From the NCBI RefSeq assembly GCF_040729435.1, contig NZ_CP160398.1:4755001-4819000 (forward strand): a stretch of 64,000 nucleotides of DNA, given 5' to 3'. Origin of the DNA: Pseudomonas sp. HOU2. Its GTDB lineage: Bacteria; Pseudomonadota; Gammaproteobacteria; Pseudomonadales; Pseudomonadaceae. The position numbers were made by a program, and so were the translations under genes. Below are positions 33,659 through 42,635 of this stretch, piece by piece (position 1 is the stretch's first letter; every line of letters starts with the position of its first letter). The notes under the pieces were generated by a model. That model had not been told where the DNA came from, searched no databases, and worked only from the letters and a program-made list of their open reading frames with translations.

Positions 33659-34015
33659 TTACAGTTGTCGTCCAATGACGTTGAGGGTTTTCAGAACAAC
33701 GGCCACGCCTTTGCGTGTGTCCTCTTCATTCAGCAGTTTGAGTAACGCCAGAGTGCCCGGCGCCTCTGACTGTGCCGATACTTCGGCTTTGGCCTTGCGC
33801 ACTGCATTACTGACTGTCCAGGTGGCGGCAGTGCCGCTCTCGAACAATTGCGCGAGTTTTTCCACCATGGCCGTGTCGAGCAGATCGGCGATGTCGGAAA
33901 CCAGTGAAAGCAGGTCGACAATATTCTCCAGGCGTCCGCCGTCGATTAACGGCTGCAGTTTTGCCATCAAGGCAGTGAACCCGGGCGTGGCTGACATTTC
34001 CTCGGGCATGTTCAT
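33659..34015 (-). CDS. DUF1641 family protein
   Basis: This helical, leucine-rich protein has 118 residues and a central segment VDLLSLVSDIADLLDTAMVE (about 38-57). DUF1641 proteins are frequently encoded beside sulfide:quinone-reductase-like flavoproteins, as here (26 bp downstream of one), and may bind them, but no function is established. I chose the ATG at 34015 over the TTG six bases earlier; GGAGG lies upstream of both. It is 21 bp before the Tam-like gene. Confidence 0.85.
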   Translation of the reverse strand: MNMPEEMSATPGFTALMAKLQPLIDGGRLENIVDLLSLVSDIADLLDTAMVEKLAQLFESGTAATWTVSNAVRKAKAEVSAQSEAPGTLALLKLLNEEDTRKGVAVVLKTLNVIGRQL

Positions 34016-34041
34016 GAGCAATCACTCCTCCCTGTGCAGGG

Positions 34042-35232
34042 TCAAAGCATTCCCCGGGCCACCGCCCAGTAAAGACCGCGATTGAAACCGTTTCTGAGCA
34101 GGCCGCCCAATTTGGTCGGGGGTGTCGGCAATACATCGTGGGTGTAGTCGTACCACAGTGGCATCCCGGCATTCAGGCCCATTTGTGCTACCGCCTGTAC
34201 CCGACCGTCGTATACCGAGTTGGGTGCGCCAAGACGGATCTGGGCGGTGATGTTGTTGGCGATCACCGGCGCCTGGTTATGACAGGCGCCGCCGGCCTTG
34301 CTGACCGGCAGATCGACGGTGTCGCCGATCACGTAGACATTCTCCAGGCCGTAGACCTGCAGCGTTTCGTGATTGGTCGGCAGCCATCCTTCATCATTGG
34401 CGGCTTGTGAGATGCCGCATTCACGCACCACCTCGACGGCCTGGATTGGCGGAGTAGCCATCAGGATATCGAAGGGTTGCGCATCGCCCTCGGCCGAGTA
34501 GGCGACTTTTGCATCGGGATCCACATGGCTCAGGGTGAAGCCGCGCTGAAATTGAATGTTTTTCCGGGCAAAAATGCTCGGCAGGATTTCACCCGTGGGA
34601 CGCTGCAAGAACAGACAATTGCGCAATAGCTGGGCAACCGTCGGGTAGGTGTAGATGATTTCCACTTGCTCGCGAACGCCCCGGCGACGCAACAAATCAT
34701 CCAGCATCAATGTCGTTTCCACGGGCGCGATTCCGCATTGGTGCGGGACGTTCGGTGTCTGCGGGAAGGACACGGTAATGAAAATCCGGCCTTTTTCGAT
34801 GGTGTTCAGGCGTTGCGCCAGCTGCCGGGCAGGAAGGTATTGATAGAAGTGGTCGCCGGCTTCTTGCAGACCCTCGATGCGTTCCGGCGCCGGCACGCAG
34901 CCGGTGGCGATCACCAGAAAATCATAGTCGAAGCGCTTGCCGGTTCGGGTGCGCAATTGCTGCCCGGAAAAGTCGAAACGGGTGACTTCTTCAACGTGGA
35001 AACTGATTTCCGGGCGCAACAATGAGCGTTCCGCACGTTTGAGTTCCTCTTCGAAGAACTGACTGAACGCCACGTACATGAACGCAGGTTTGTAGTAATG
35101 ATCGGGGGAACTGGACAGCAATGTGATCGAGACGTCGCCGCGTAGAACTTCGGGATACAGCTTGCCGACCAGTTGATTGGCCAGCATGGTTCCACCTACA
35201 CCGCCACCGACGATAACTATTCGCTTGCTCAT
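34042..35232 (-). CDS. FAD-dependent oxidoreductase, sulfide:quinone reductase-like
   Basis: This flavoprotein has 396 residues. The dinucleotide-binding motif is GGGVGGTMLA (9-18), a second lies near VIATG, and the FAD-end motif is VYVIGDTVDLPVSKAGG (299-315). Cys166 in QCGIAPVE fits the central redox cysteine of SQR, but no cysteine follows Cys317 (GGACHNQAP), so the usual C-terminal redox cysteine is missing or shifted. It may oxidise sulfide, another sulfur species or a different donor to quinone. The start at 35232 begins MSKRIVIVGGG; a 13-residue upstream extension is discarded. Confidence 0.8.
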   Translation of the reverse strand: MSKRIVIVGGGVGGTMLANQLVGKLYPEVLRGDVSITLLSSSPDHYYKPAFMYVAFSQFFEEELKRAERSLLRPEISFHVEEVTRFDFSGQQLRTRTGKRFDYDFLVIATGCVPAPERIEGLQEAGDHFYQYLPARQLAQRLNTIEKGRIFITVSFPQTPNVPHQCGIAPVETTLMLDDLLRRRGVREQVEIIYTYPTVAQLLRNCLFLQRPTGEILPSIFARKNIQFQRGFTLSHVDPDAKVAYSAEGDAQPFDILMATPPIQAVEVVRECGISQAANDEGWLPTNHETLQVYGLENVYVIGDTVDLPVSKAGGACHNQAPVIANNITAQIRLGAPNSVYDGRVQAVAQMGLNAGMPLWYDYTHDVLPTPPTKLGGLLRNGFNRGLYWAVARGML

Positions 35233-35414
35233 ACCTGACCTCCGTGGCCAAGGCGGCTTCGCGTACAGCATCCGGAGATAACGGAAGAAAACTAAGGGCT
35301 CCTACAGCAGGCTGGAGAATTTACACACTCTGTTGACTGTATCTGCGCCTCGACAAATCGCCAGTCCGGGCTGACCAATGGTTGATGCCGGCGCCGTAGC
35401 GCCGGCGTGCGGGT

Positions 35415-36674
35415 TCAGAGCAGGCTGATCGGATAGCTGATGATCAGACGGTTTTCGTCGAACTCGTTGTTGCTGAAGTCGCGGCGCAGGGTCGAGTTGC
35501 GCCAGCGTACGTTGAGGTCGCGCAGGGTGCCGCTCTGCACGGTGTAGCCCAGTTCCGATTCGCGGCCCCACTCCTTGCCATCGGTGATGGTTCCGGTGTG
35601 CACGTTGTCGCCGCTGATGTAGCGGTTCATCAGGGTCAGGCCGGGGATGCCCAGGGCGGCGAAGTTGTAGTCGTGGCGCACCTGCCAGGATCGCTCCTGA
35701 GCGTTGTCGTAGCTGGAGTTGTAACTGTCGTTGGCCAGGGTGCCGCCGCTGGTGCCGTTGACGCGCATCCAGGCGCTGTCGCCGGTGAGTTTTTGCAGGC
35801 CGACGTAGAAGGTGTTGCCGCCGTAGCGAGCCGAGAACATCCCCGACCAGGTCTTGTTGTCGAGTTCGCCAGCGCGGGCGCTGCCATCGTCCTTGCCGTA
35901 GAAGAAGCCCAGGTTGGCGCCCAGCGTCCAGTCGCCGAGTGGCTGGCTGTGTGTCAGGTTGAGGTATTGCTGGCTGTAGATGTCCTTGAGTTCGGCGTTC
36001 CACAGGCCGATCTGCGTGCGTTTTTCGTTGAACTGGTATTCACCGCCCTGAAAGTTGAAGCGATCGGAGGTGAACGCCGCTTTGCCGAACATCGACATGT
36101 CGCTCATGCTGCTGTCATCGCGCGGGCTGTTGGCGCGGAACTGCCCGCCATACAGGGTCAGACCGTTGATCTCCTTCGAGGTGATCTGCCCGCCACGGAA
36201 GGTTTGCGGCAGCGAGCGGCCGTCGTCCGAGCGCAGGATCGGCAGCACCGGCATCCATTCGCCGACCTTCACTTCGGTCTGAGAGAGCTTGGCCTTGAAC
36301 GCGACGTTGGTGCGACCGAAGTTGTCCGCCGGACGCCCGTCGTGATCCAGCGGCAACAGTTGCGTGCCACCGGTGCCTTTGCCGCCATCGAGCTTTACCG
36401 AGTACAGGCCGAGCACGTCCATGCCGAAGCCGACGGTGCCCTGGGTAAAGCCGGATTTGGCGTCGAGAATGAAGTTCTGCGTCCACTCTTCAGCCTTGCC
36501 CTGAGCCTTGGTCGGGTTGGTGAAGTTGCGGTTGATGTAGAAGTTGCGCAGGTTCAGGTTGGCGCTGGCGCCTTCGACAAAACCGGCTTCTTCGGCTGCG
36601 GCGGGCAGGGCGACGCCGGTCAGGGCCAGGGCGATCAGGCCGGGGAGGGCGTACGGCGCGGTTGGATGAGTCAT
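35415..36674 (-). CDS. OprD family outer-membrane porin
   Basis: This outer-membrane beta-barrel has 419 residues. A signal peptide covers residues 1-27 (cleavage after LPAAA). The mature chain begins EEAGFVEGASANLNLRNFYI, as in OprD/OccD-OccK channels, and ends with a hydrophobic, Leu-terminated strand (IISYPISLL). Members import basic amino acids or small carboxylates and aromatics. Proximity to the pca cluster suggests an aromatic or carboxylate substrate, but this is inference. An open frame within it in another phase (35302-36003) is a shadow. Confidence 0.92.
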   Translation of the reverse strand: MTHPTAPYALPGLIALALTGVALPAAAEEAGFVEGASANLNLRNFYINRNFTNPTKAQGKAEEWTQNFILDAKSGFTQGTVGFGMDVLGLYSVKLDGGKGTGGTQLLPLDHDGRPADNFGRTNVAFKAKLSQTEVKVGEWMPVLPILRSDDGRSLPQTFRGGQITSKEINGLTLYGGQFRANSPRDDSSMSDMSMFGKAAFTSDRFNFQGGEYQFNEKRTQIGLWNAELKDIYSQQYLNLTHSQPLGDWTLGANLGFFYGKDDGSARAGELDNKTWSGMFSARYGGNTFYVGLQKLTGDSAWMRVNGTSGGTLANDSYNSSYDNAQERSWQVRHDYNFAALGIPGLTLMNRYISGDNVHTGTITDGKEWGRESELGYTVQSGTLRDLNVRWRNSTLRRDFSNNEFDENRLIISYPISLL

Positions 36675-36903
36675 CGCAGGGTCTCTTGTTATTTTTTTAG
36701 GGCGAACGGGTTCGTTGCGCCGCTTTCGGGGCGGGCAAGAAATTGCAGATTCAGGGATAAGGCGGCGGTGATCAGCCGGGCGAGGCAGGGCGCGTGAGCA
36801 TGGTGTCGAACCTGTTGTTATTGGTGTTGTGGAGCGAATGGTGCGGGGCGCGGTGGGCGGGATTCAATCGGTGAAAGCGGGTTTTGGGCGATTATCGAAC
36901 AGC

Positions 36904-36983
36904 AAAAGATCGCAGTCTTGGGCAGCTCCTACAGGGGAACGCATTTCAAATGTAGGAGCTGCCGAAGGCTGCGATCTTTTGAT
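36904..36983. repeat. REP pair, family B, inverted
   Basis: Units at 36904-36933 (degenerate core AGTCTTGGGC) and 36951-36983 (core GCCGAAGGC) face each other across 17 bp. Confidence 0.88.
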
Positions 36984-36998
36984 TTTCAGGCAACAAAA

Positions 36999-37018
36999 AG
37001 CCCGCCAAATGGTGGGCT
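36999..37018 (-). terminator. Intrinsic terminator beyond the duplicated ttgC end
   Basis: AGCCCGCC and GGTGGGCT pair with one G-T wobble around AAAT. On the minus strand the stem is followed by TTTTTG. It resembles the terminator at 37983 and lies at the corresponding place relative to the duplicated ttgC 3' end. Confidence 0.75.
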
Positions 37019-37035
37019 CCTTGTGTTCACCGGAT

Positions 37036-37206
37036 GATCAGAACAGCTTCATCTTCGGCGCTTCTTCTTTCAGCGGTTCGTTCTGCGCGGTCTGCGCATT
37101 CCAGCCACCGCCCAGGGCCTTGTACAGGTTGACCGCACTGGTCAGCTGCGCGAGGCGGTCGGTGATCAGTGCCTGTTGCGCGCTGAACAACTGACGCTGG
37201 GCGTCG
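37036..37206 (-). pseudogene. Perfect 171-bp duplicate of the 3' end of ttgC
   Basis: Every base from GATCAGAACAGCTTC to GACGCTGGGCGTCG is identical to 38024-38194, in the same orientation. It encodes the last 56 residues of the outer-membrane factor, from [11 protein letters not shown] to KMKLF, plus the stop. Upstream on the minus strand the frame runs into unrelated A+T-rich sequence (37207-37340) without a promoter or start context. It is therefore a gene fragment. It flanks the inserted orphan gene. Confidence 0.95.
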
Positions 37207-37366
37207 CATGTGAATTTCAGTACCAACGTTGTGCCCCGGATGTAGCGGCTTTTGCAAATCTCTGAATATTCTGAACTTGTTGGGCGCGGCGATTGCAGAA
37301 AGTGGCACCAGGAGTTTTTGCTTTCTATAACATATTTCATGCTGATTGCAGTGGTATAAAAAAGTC

Positions 37367-37386
37367 AACTGTCAGTAGTGACAGTT
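37367..37386. promoter_or_regulatory. Perfect dyad upstream of the orphan gene
   Basis: AACTGTCA and TGACAGTT are exact inverses around GTAG, 61 bp before the ATG at 37448. The size and position fit an operator or a small hairpin in the leader. The flanking sequence is A+T-rich. Confidence 0.45.
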
Positions 37387-37447
37387 GTGCGTGAGAGAGA
37401 AAGTGGCGTAAATTTTTTGCTCTTGTTATGGAAGGGAAGGGCTTGTT

Positions 37448-37945
37448 ATGAAAGGTTCGAGTGGTGTTGATGTTGGTGAAGTTAAAAAATTTGGTGAAAA
37501 TTTAAAGCTGGTAAAATCTACAAGTGGGTTCATTGAACTTCGTGTCAAGCGAGAGGGGCAGGAGGATGAAAAGCTGCAGACGGGATGGTTCAACTTCTAT
37601 ATTGAGAGTTGGCGTACTGTAGTTGAGGCCTACTTTGGGGAGGATACGGGCGCCAGAGTACCAGCAGTCATGCTGCTGGCTAATCATAAGTTGCAAAAAA
37701 AGACCTACGAAATTAAGAATCCTTTCGACGACGACTGGGAAGTTTGCGCTATGTTTGGAACCGGAAGGCCGAATGGAGGAATTAGTGGGGATGCATTTGG
37801 TAAGGGCATACTGAAAGTTCACGGCATTGTTGATAATGACGTGAAGCAACGCATTGATGGAACTTTTTCGTTTAATTATGTAGATCGTGATGGGCAGGTA
37901 GTAAAAGTAGAAGCTGATGATTTTTGGGCTGAGTTTGAATATTGA
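37448..37945 (+). CDS. Orphan protein of unknown function in a duplication-flanked insert
   Basis: This protein has 165 residues and no family I recognise. It is soluble-looking, acidic, rich in aromatic residues and predicted to be mostly beta-strand; it starts MKGSSGVDVGEVKKFGENLK and ends DDFWAEFEY. There is no signal peptide or membrane helix. GAAGGG lies before the ATG. The codon usage and base composition are clearly more A+T-rich than the neighbours (43% G+C in 37381-37440 by count). It is transcribed opposite to ttgABC and ends at a bidirectional terminator. The 171-bp repeats on both sides indicate acquisition by insertion. Confidence 0.75.
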   Translation: MKGSSGVDVGEVKKFGENLKLVKSTSGFIELRVKREGQEDEKLQTGWFNFYIESWRTVVEAYFGEDTGARVPAVMLLANHKLQKKTYEIKNPFDDDWEVCAMFGTGRPNGGISGDAFGKGILKVHGIVDNDVKQRIDGTFSFNYVDRDGQVVKVEADDFWAEFEY

Positions 37946-37982
37946 TATTTCTGAACGTTTGTTGAGAGATTCTTTCATGCAA

Positions 37983-38013
37983 AAAAAAGCCCGCCTGGAT
38001 AGCGGGCTTTTTT
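37983..38013. terminator. Bidirectional terminator between the orphan gene and ttgC
   Basis: AAAAAAGCCCGC and GCGGGCTTTTTT pair perfectly over 12 bp around a seven-base loop, giving T-runs on both strands. It ends ttgABC from the right and the orphan gene from the left. Confidence 0.95.
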
Positions 38014-38023
38014 CTCAACCAAA

Positions 38024-38194
38024 GATCAGAACAGCTTCATCTTCGGCGCTTCTTCTTTCAGCGGTTCGTTCTGCGCGGTCTGCGCATTCCAGCCACCGCC
38101 CAGGGCCTTGTACAGGTTGACCGCACTGGTCAGCTGCGCGAGGCGGTCGGTGATCAGTGCCTGTTGCGCGCTGAACAACTGACGCTGGGCGTCG
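38024..38194. repeat. Second copy of the 171-bp direct repeat (in ttgC)
   Basis: This is the 3' terminal part of intact ttgC, identical to 37036-37206. The repeat units are 988 bp apart, start to start. Confidence 0.97.
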
Positions 38195-39486
38195 AGGAAG
38201 GTCAGGTTGCTGTCGACACCGATACGGTAACGACGCTCGGCCAGGCGGTAGTAATCCTGGTTGGCCGCGACAAAGTCACGCTGCGCTTGCAGTTGCTCGG
38301 TGTAGGTCTGGCGCGCGGCCAGGCCGTCGGCGACTTCCTGGAAGGCGGTTTGAATCGACTTCTCGTAGTTCGCCACGCCAATGTCCTTCTGGATCTTGGC
38401 GTAGTCGAGGCTGGCGCGCAGGCTGCCGGCGTTGAAGATCGGCAGGTTGATCTGCGGCTGGAACAGCCAGGTCCCCGAACCGCCCTTGAACAGACCGGAC
38501 AGGTCCGGGCTCAGGCTGCCCGCGTTGGCGGTCAGGCTGATGCTCGGGAAGAACGCTGCACGGGCGGCGCCGATGTTGGCGTTGGCCGCTTTCAGGTTGT
38601 ACTCGGCCTGCAGGATGTCCGGACGACGCTGCAGCAGGTCCGAAGGCAGACCGGCCGGTACGTCGCTGAGCAGATCATCCGACAGCGGTTTGGCCGCTTG
38701 CAGATTGGCCGGGATGCCGGTGCCGAGCAGCAGGGTAAGGCTGTTTTCGTCCTGAGCCACCTGACGGGTGTACTTGGCCAGTTGCGCCCGGGCGTTTTCC
38801 ACCGAGGTACGCGACTGCGCCAGGTCCAGCGCCGAGGCCACACCGACTTCGTTGCTGCGGCTGGTCAGCTTATAGCTTTCTTCAAACGCACCGAGGGTGT
38901 CTTGCGTCAGCTTGAGCAGTTCCTTGTCGGCCTGCCAGGTCATGTACGCGTTGGCCACGCTGGCCACCAGACTGATCTGCGTGCTGCGACGCGCTTCTTC
39001 GGTGGCGAAGTATTGTTGCAGCGCTTGTTCGCTCAGGCTGCGCACCCGACCGAACAGGTCAAGTTCGTAGGCGCTGATGCCGACGGTCGCGGTGTAGGAG
39101 CTGGTGATGCCCGCTTCACCGGTCTGCGAAGCCCGTGCCGGAACGCGCTGGCGACTGCCGGTGGCGTTCGCCGAAACGGCCGGGAACAGGTCGGCACGCT
39201 GGATGCGGTACTGAGCCGCATAGGCGTCGATGTTCAACGCCGCGACACGCAGGTCGCGGTTGTTTTCCAGCGATACCTGGATCAGTTGCTGCAGGGCCGG
39301 GTCATGGAAAAACTGCTTCCAGCCCTGCTCGGCAGCGGCTTGCGCCGGTGCCTGGGCCGGCGAGTAAGCCGGGCCCTGCGGGAACTGGTTCGCAACCGGT
39401 GCTTCTGGCCGCTGATAGTCAGGAATCAGCGAACAACCGCTCAGCACGAAGGCGGCGACTGCGATGGAGAGTAGCGACTTGCTCAT
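38026..39486 (-). CDS. ttgC: RND efflux outer-membrane factor TtgC/EmhC (OprM family)
   Basis: This outer-membrane lipoprotein channel has 486 residues and forms the trimeric exit duct of the pump. The lipobox is LSGC (cysteine at about 18). Two repeated OEP domains follow, each with long helices (for example [18 protein letters not shown] and [19 protein letters not shown]). Close relatives are TtgC, EmhC and OprM. Its start overlaps the end of ttgB by 4 bp. The last 171 bp are duplicated at 37036. Confidence 0.95.
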   Translation of the reverse strand: MSKSLLSIAVAAFVLSGCSLIPDYQRPEAPVANQFPQGPAYSPAQAPAQAAAEQGWKQFFHDPALQQLIQVSLENNRDLRVAALNIDAYAAQYRIQRADLFPAVSANATGSRQRVPARASQTGEAGITSSYTATVGISAYELDLFGRVRSLSEQALQQYFATEEARRSTQISLVASVANAYMTWQADKELLKLTQDTLGAFEESYKLTSRSNEVGVASALDLAQSRTSVENARAQLAKYTRQVAQDENSLTLLLGTGIPANLQAAKPLSDDLLSDVPAGLPSDLLQRRPDILQAEYNLKAANANIGAARAAFFPSISLTANAGSLSPDLSGLFKGGSGTWLFQPQINLPIFNAGSLRASLDYAKIQKDIGVANYEKSIQTAFQEVADGLAARQTYTEQLQAQRDFVAANQDYYRLAERRYRIGVDSNLTFLDAQRQLFSAQQALITDRLAQLTSAVNLYKALGGGWNAQTAQNEPLKEEAPKMKLF

Positions 39487-42400
39487 TGGCCAGCCTCTTT
39501 AGGAGTTTCAGTCGTCTCATCCTGGTCGGCGATTTTACGCTGGCCCATGGACGAAACCGTGACGAAGAACAGTGGGACCCAGAAGATCGCCAGAATCGTA
39601 GCCGTGAGCATACCGCCAATCACGCCCGTACCGATCGCATGCTGGCTGCCCGAACCTGCGCCAGTGGAGATAGCCAACGGTACTACACCGAGGACGAACG
39701 CCAGCGAGGTCATGATGATCGGTCGCAGACGCATGCGGCACGCTTCGATCGCCGCATCGCGCAGACTGCGCCCTTGTTCATGCAGCTCCTTGGCGAACTC
39801 GACGATCAGAATGGCGTTTTTAGCCGCAAGACCGATGGTCGTCAACAGGCCCACCTGGAAGTACACGTCGTTGGACAGCCCACGCAGGCTGGTGGCCATC
39901 AACGCACCGATGATCCCCAGCGGTACCACGAGCATGACCGCAATCGGAATCGACCAGCTTTCATACAGCGCCGCCAGACACAGGAACACCATCAGCAGCG
40001 ACAGGGCGTACAGCGCTGGCGCCTGCGAGCCGGACAGACGTTCCTCGTAGGACAGACCGGTCCAGGAGATACCGACACCGGCCGGCAGCTTCTTGGCAAT
40101 CGCTTCGACTTCGGCCATCGCTTCACCGGTGGAGTAACCCGGCGCCGGAGACCCGAGAATCTCCATCGCTTCCACACCGTTGTAACGCGCCAGTTTCGGC
40201 GAGCCGTAGATCCACTCGCCCTTGGCGAATGCGGAGAACGGCACCATGGTCCCGGCGCTGTTGCGCACGTACCACTTCTTCAAGTCTTCCGGGCTCATCC
40301 GCGAGCCGGCCTGGCCCTGGATGTACACCTTCTTGACGCGACCGCGGTCGATGAAGTCGTTGACGTAGCTACTACCGAAGGAGATCGACAGGGTGCTGTT
40401 GATGTCGGAAATGCTCACGCCCAGGGCGCGGGCCTTCGCATCGTCGATTTCCAGATGATATTGCGGCTCGTCGTTCAGCCCGTTCGGACGCACCTGGTAG
40501 AGCACCTTGCTCTGCGCAGCCATGCCGAGGAACTGGTTACGCGCTTCCATCAGTTTTTCGTGACCGATACCGGCGCGGTCCTGCAGGAACACGTCGAAAC
40601 CGGTGGCGTTACCCAGCTCCAGTACTGCCGGCGGAGCAAAGGCGAACACCATCGCATCGCGGAAGCTGAAGAAGTGCTGCTGGGCGCGCTGGGCCAGGGC
40701 AAACACGCTGTTGTTCGAATCACGTTCGTGCCACGGCTTGAGCATGATGAACGCCAGACCCGAGCTCTGCCCACGACCGGCGAAGTTGAAGCCGTTCACG
40801 GTGAACACCGACGCCACTGCGCCCGCTTCCTTATCCAGCAGATAGGAACGCATTTCGTCGATCACGACTTGCGTACGTTCGGCGCTGGAGCCGGCCGGGG
40901 TCTGCACCTGAGCGAACAGTACGCCCTGGTCTTCTTCCGGCAGGAACGCGGTCGGAATGCGGGTGAACAGCCAGATCATGCCGACCACGATCAGGACGTA
41001 GGCCAGCAGGTAAGGCGCTTTGCGCGACAGCATGTTGCCGACACCGCGCTCGTAGCTTTTCACGCCACGGTCGAAGCTACGGTTGAACCAGCCGAAGAAA
41101 CCTTTTTTCGGCGTGCCGTGCTCGCCTTTCGGGATGGCCTTGAGCATGGTGGCGCACAATGCCGGGGTGAAGATCAGGGCAACCATTACCGACAGGGCCA
41201 TGGCCGAAACGATGGTGATCGAGAACTGCTTGTAGATCACACCGGTGGAGCCGCTGAAGAACGCCATTGGCAGCAGTACCGCCGACAGCACCAGCGCGAT
41301 ACCGACCAGAGCGCCCTGGATCTGGCCCATGGACTTTTTGGTCGCTTCCTTCGGTGACAAGCCTTCTTCGCTCATCACCCGCTCGACGTTCTCCACCACG
41401 ACGATGGCGTCGTCCACCAGCAAGCCGATAGCCAGCACCATACCGAACATGGTCAGGGTGTTGATGCTGAAGCCGAACGCCGCGAGGATGCCGAAGGTAC
41501 CGAGCAATACCACCGGCACGGTCATCGTGGTGATGACCGTGGCACGGAAGTTCTGCAGGAACAGGAACATCACCAGGAACACCAGCACGATCGCTTCGAC
41601 CAGGGTTTCAACCACACCCTTGATCGATTCGGTCACCACCGGGGTGGTGTCGTACGGGAACACCACTTCCATGCCTTGCGGGAAGAACGGCTTGAGTTCG
41701 TCAATCGTCTTGCGTAGCGCCTTGGCGGTGTCGAGGGCGTTGGCGCCGTTGGCCAGTTTTACCGCCAGACCGGACGATGGCTTGCCGTTGAACTGCGCCG
41801 AGATGGTCGAGTTTTCGCCACCCAGACCGACGTCGGCGACATCGCCGATGTGCACTTGCGAACCGTCCTGGTTGACCTTCAGCAGAATCGCCTTGAACTG
41901 CTCGGCGGTCTGCAGACGGGTCTTGCCGATGATCGTGGCGTTCAGTTGCTGGCCAGGCAGCGCCGGCAGACCGCCGAGCTGACCGGAAGACACCTGAACG
42001 TTCTGCGCCGAGATCGCGCTGCTGACATCAGCCGGAGTCAGGTTGTACTTGTTCAGCTTGGCCGGGTCGAGCCAGATGCGCATCGCGTACTGGGCACCGA
42101 AGACCTGGAAGTCACCGACACCGGCGGTCCGCGAGATCGGGTCCTGCATGTTCGACACGATGTAGTTGGACAGGTCGTCCTTGGTCATGCTGCCGTCACG
42201 CGACACCACGCCGATCACCAGCAGGAAGTTTTTCACTGCCTTGGTCACGCGGATACCCTGTTGCTGCACTTCCTGCGGCAGCAGCGGGGTGGCCAGGTTC
42301 AGCTTGTTCTGAACCTGAACCTGCGCGGTGTCGGAGTTGGTGCCTTGCTCGAAGGTCGCGGTGATGGTCATGCTGCCGTCGGAGTTACTTTCCGAGGACA

Positions 42401-42632
42401 CATAACGCAGGTTGTCGATACCGTTGAGCTGCTGTTCGATCACCTGGACCACGGTGTCCTGAACCGTCTGTGCCGAAGCACCCGGGTAGGTTACGGAGAT
42501 CGCGATGGCCGGAGGCGCAATGCTCGGGTACTGGTTGATCGGCAATTTCAGGATCGATAGTGCCCCGACCAACATGATCACCAGGGCAATTACCCAGGCG
42601 AAAATCGGACGGTCGATAAAAAATTTCGACAT
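39483..42632 (-). CDS. ttgB: RND efflux inner-membrane transporter TtgB/EmhB
   Basis: This proton-driven multidrug transporter has 1049 residues and is a MexB/AcrB homologue. It begins [20 protein letters not shown]; the proton-relay aspartates lie in [17 protein letters not shown] (near 405-420), and the symmetric second half contains '[16 protein letters not shown]'. Two large periplasmic loops carry the drug-binding and docking regions. It extrudes antibiotics, solvents and aromatic compounds together with TtgA and TtgC. It lies three bases after ttgA and overlaps ttgC. Confidence 0.96.
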   Translation of the reverse strand: MSKFFIDRPIFAWVIALVIMLVGALSILKLPINQYPSIAPPAIAISVTYPGASAQTVQDTVVQVIEQQLNGIDNLRYVSSESNSDGSMTITATFEQGTNSDTAQVQVQNKLNLATPLLPQEVQQQGIRVTKAVKNFLLVIGVVSRDGSMTKDDLSNYIVSNMQDPISRTAGVGDFQVFGAQYAMRIWLDPAKLNKYNLTPADVSSAISAQNVQVSSGQLGGLPALPGQQLNATIIGKTRLQTAEQFKAILLKVNQDGSQVHIGDVADVGLGGENSTISAQFNGKPSSGLAVKLANGANALDTAKALRKTIDELKPFFPQGMEVVFPYDTTPVVTESIKGVVETLVEAIVLVFLVMFLFLQNFRATVITTMTVPVVLLGTFGILAAFGFSINTLTMFGMVLAIGLLVDDAIVVVENVERVMSEEGLSPKEATKKSMGQIQGALVGIALVLSAVLLPMAFFSGSTGVIYKQFSITIVSAMALSVMVALIFTPALCATMLKAIPKGEHGTPKKGFFGWFNRSFDRGVKSYERGVGNMLSRKAPYLLAYVLIVVGMIWLFTRIPTAFLPEEDQGVLFAQVQTPAGSSAERTQVVIDEMRSYLLDKEAGAVASVFTVNGFNFAGRGQSSGLAFIMLKPWHERDSNNSVFALAQRAQQHFFSFRDAMVFAFAPPAVLELGNATGFDVFLQDRAGIGHEKLMEARNQFLGMAAQSKVLYQVRPNGLNDEPQYHLEIDDAKARALGVSISDINSTLSISFGSSYVNDFIDRGRVKKVYIQGQAGSRMSPEDLKKWYVRNSAGTMVPFSAFAKGEWIYGSPKLARYNGVEAMEILGSPAPGYSTGEAMAEVEAIAKKLPAGVGISWTGLSYEERLSGSQAPALYALSLLMVFLCLAALYESWSIPIAVMLVVPLGIIGALMATSLRGLSNDVYFQVGLLTTIGLAAKNAILIVEFAKELHEQGRSLRDAAIEACRMRLRPIIMTSLAFVLGVVPLAISTGAGSGSQHAIGTGVIGGMLTATILAIFWVPLFFVTVSSMGQRKIADQDETTETPKEAGQ

Positions 42633-42635
42633 GAG

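Larger units (their letters stand above)
36675..37035. other. Intergenic region upstream of the OprD-type gene
   Basis: This 361-bp stretch contains the porin promoter at its left end, a family-B REP pair and a terminator near its right end. I see nothing else in it. Confidence 0.55.

Noticed and set aside
37038..37340. A 100-codon minus-strand frame ending like TtgC
   Set aside because: It is the duplicated ttgC 3' end joined to unrelated A+T-rich sequence; there is no promoter or ribosome site, so I list it as a gene fragment.
37207..38023. Transposon or integrase origin of the insert
   Set aside because: There is no transposase or integrase gene, no terminal inverted repeats and no short target duplication; only the 171-bp homologous repeats are seen.
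39135..41357. A 740-codon plus-strand frame
   Set aside because: It is the antisense of ttgC and ttgB, rich in Arg, His and Gln, as expected from a reversed coding strand.
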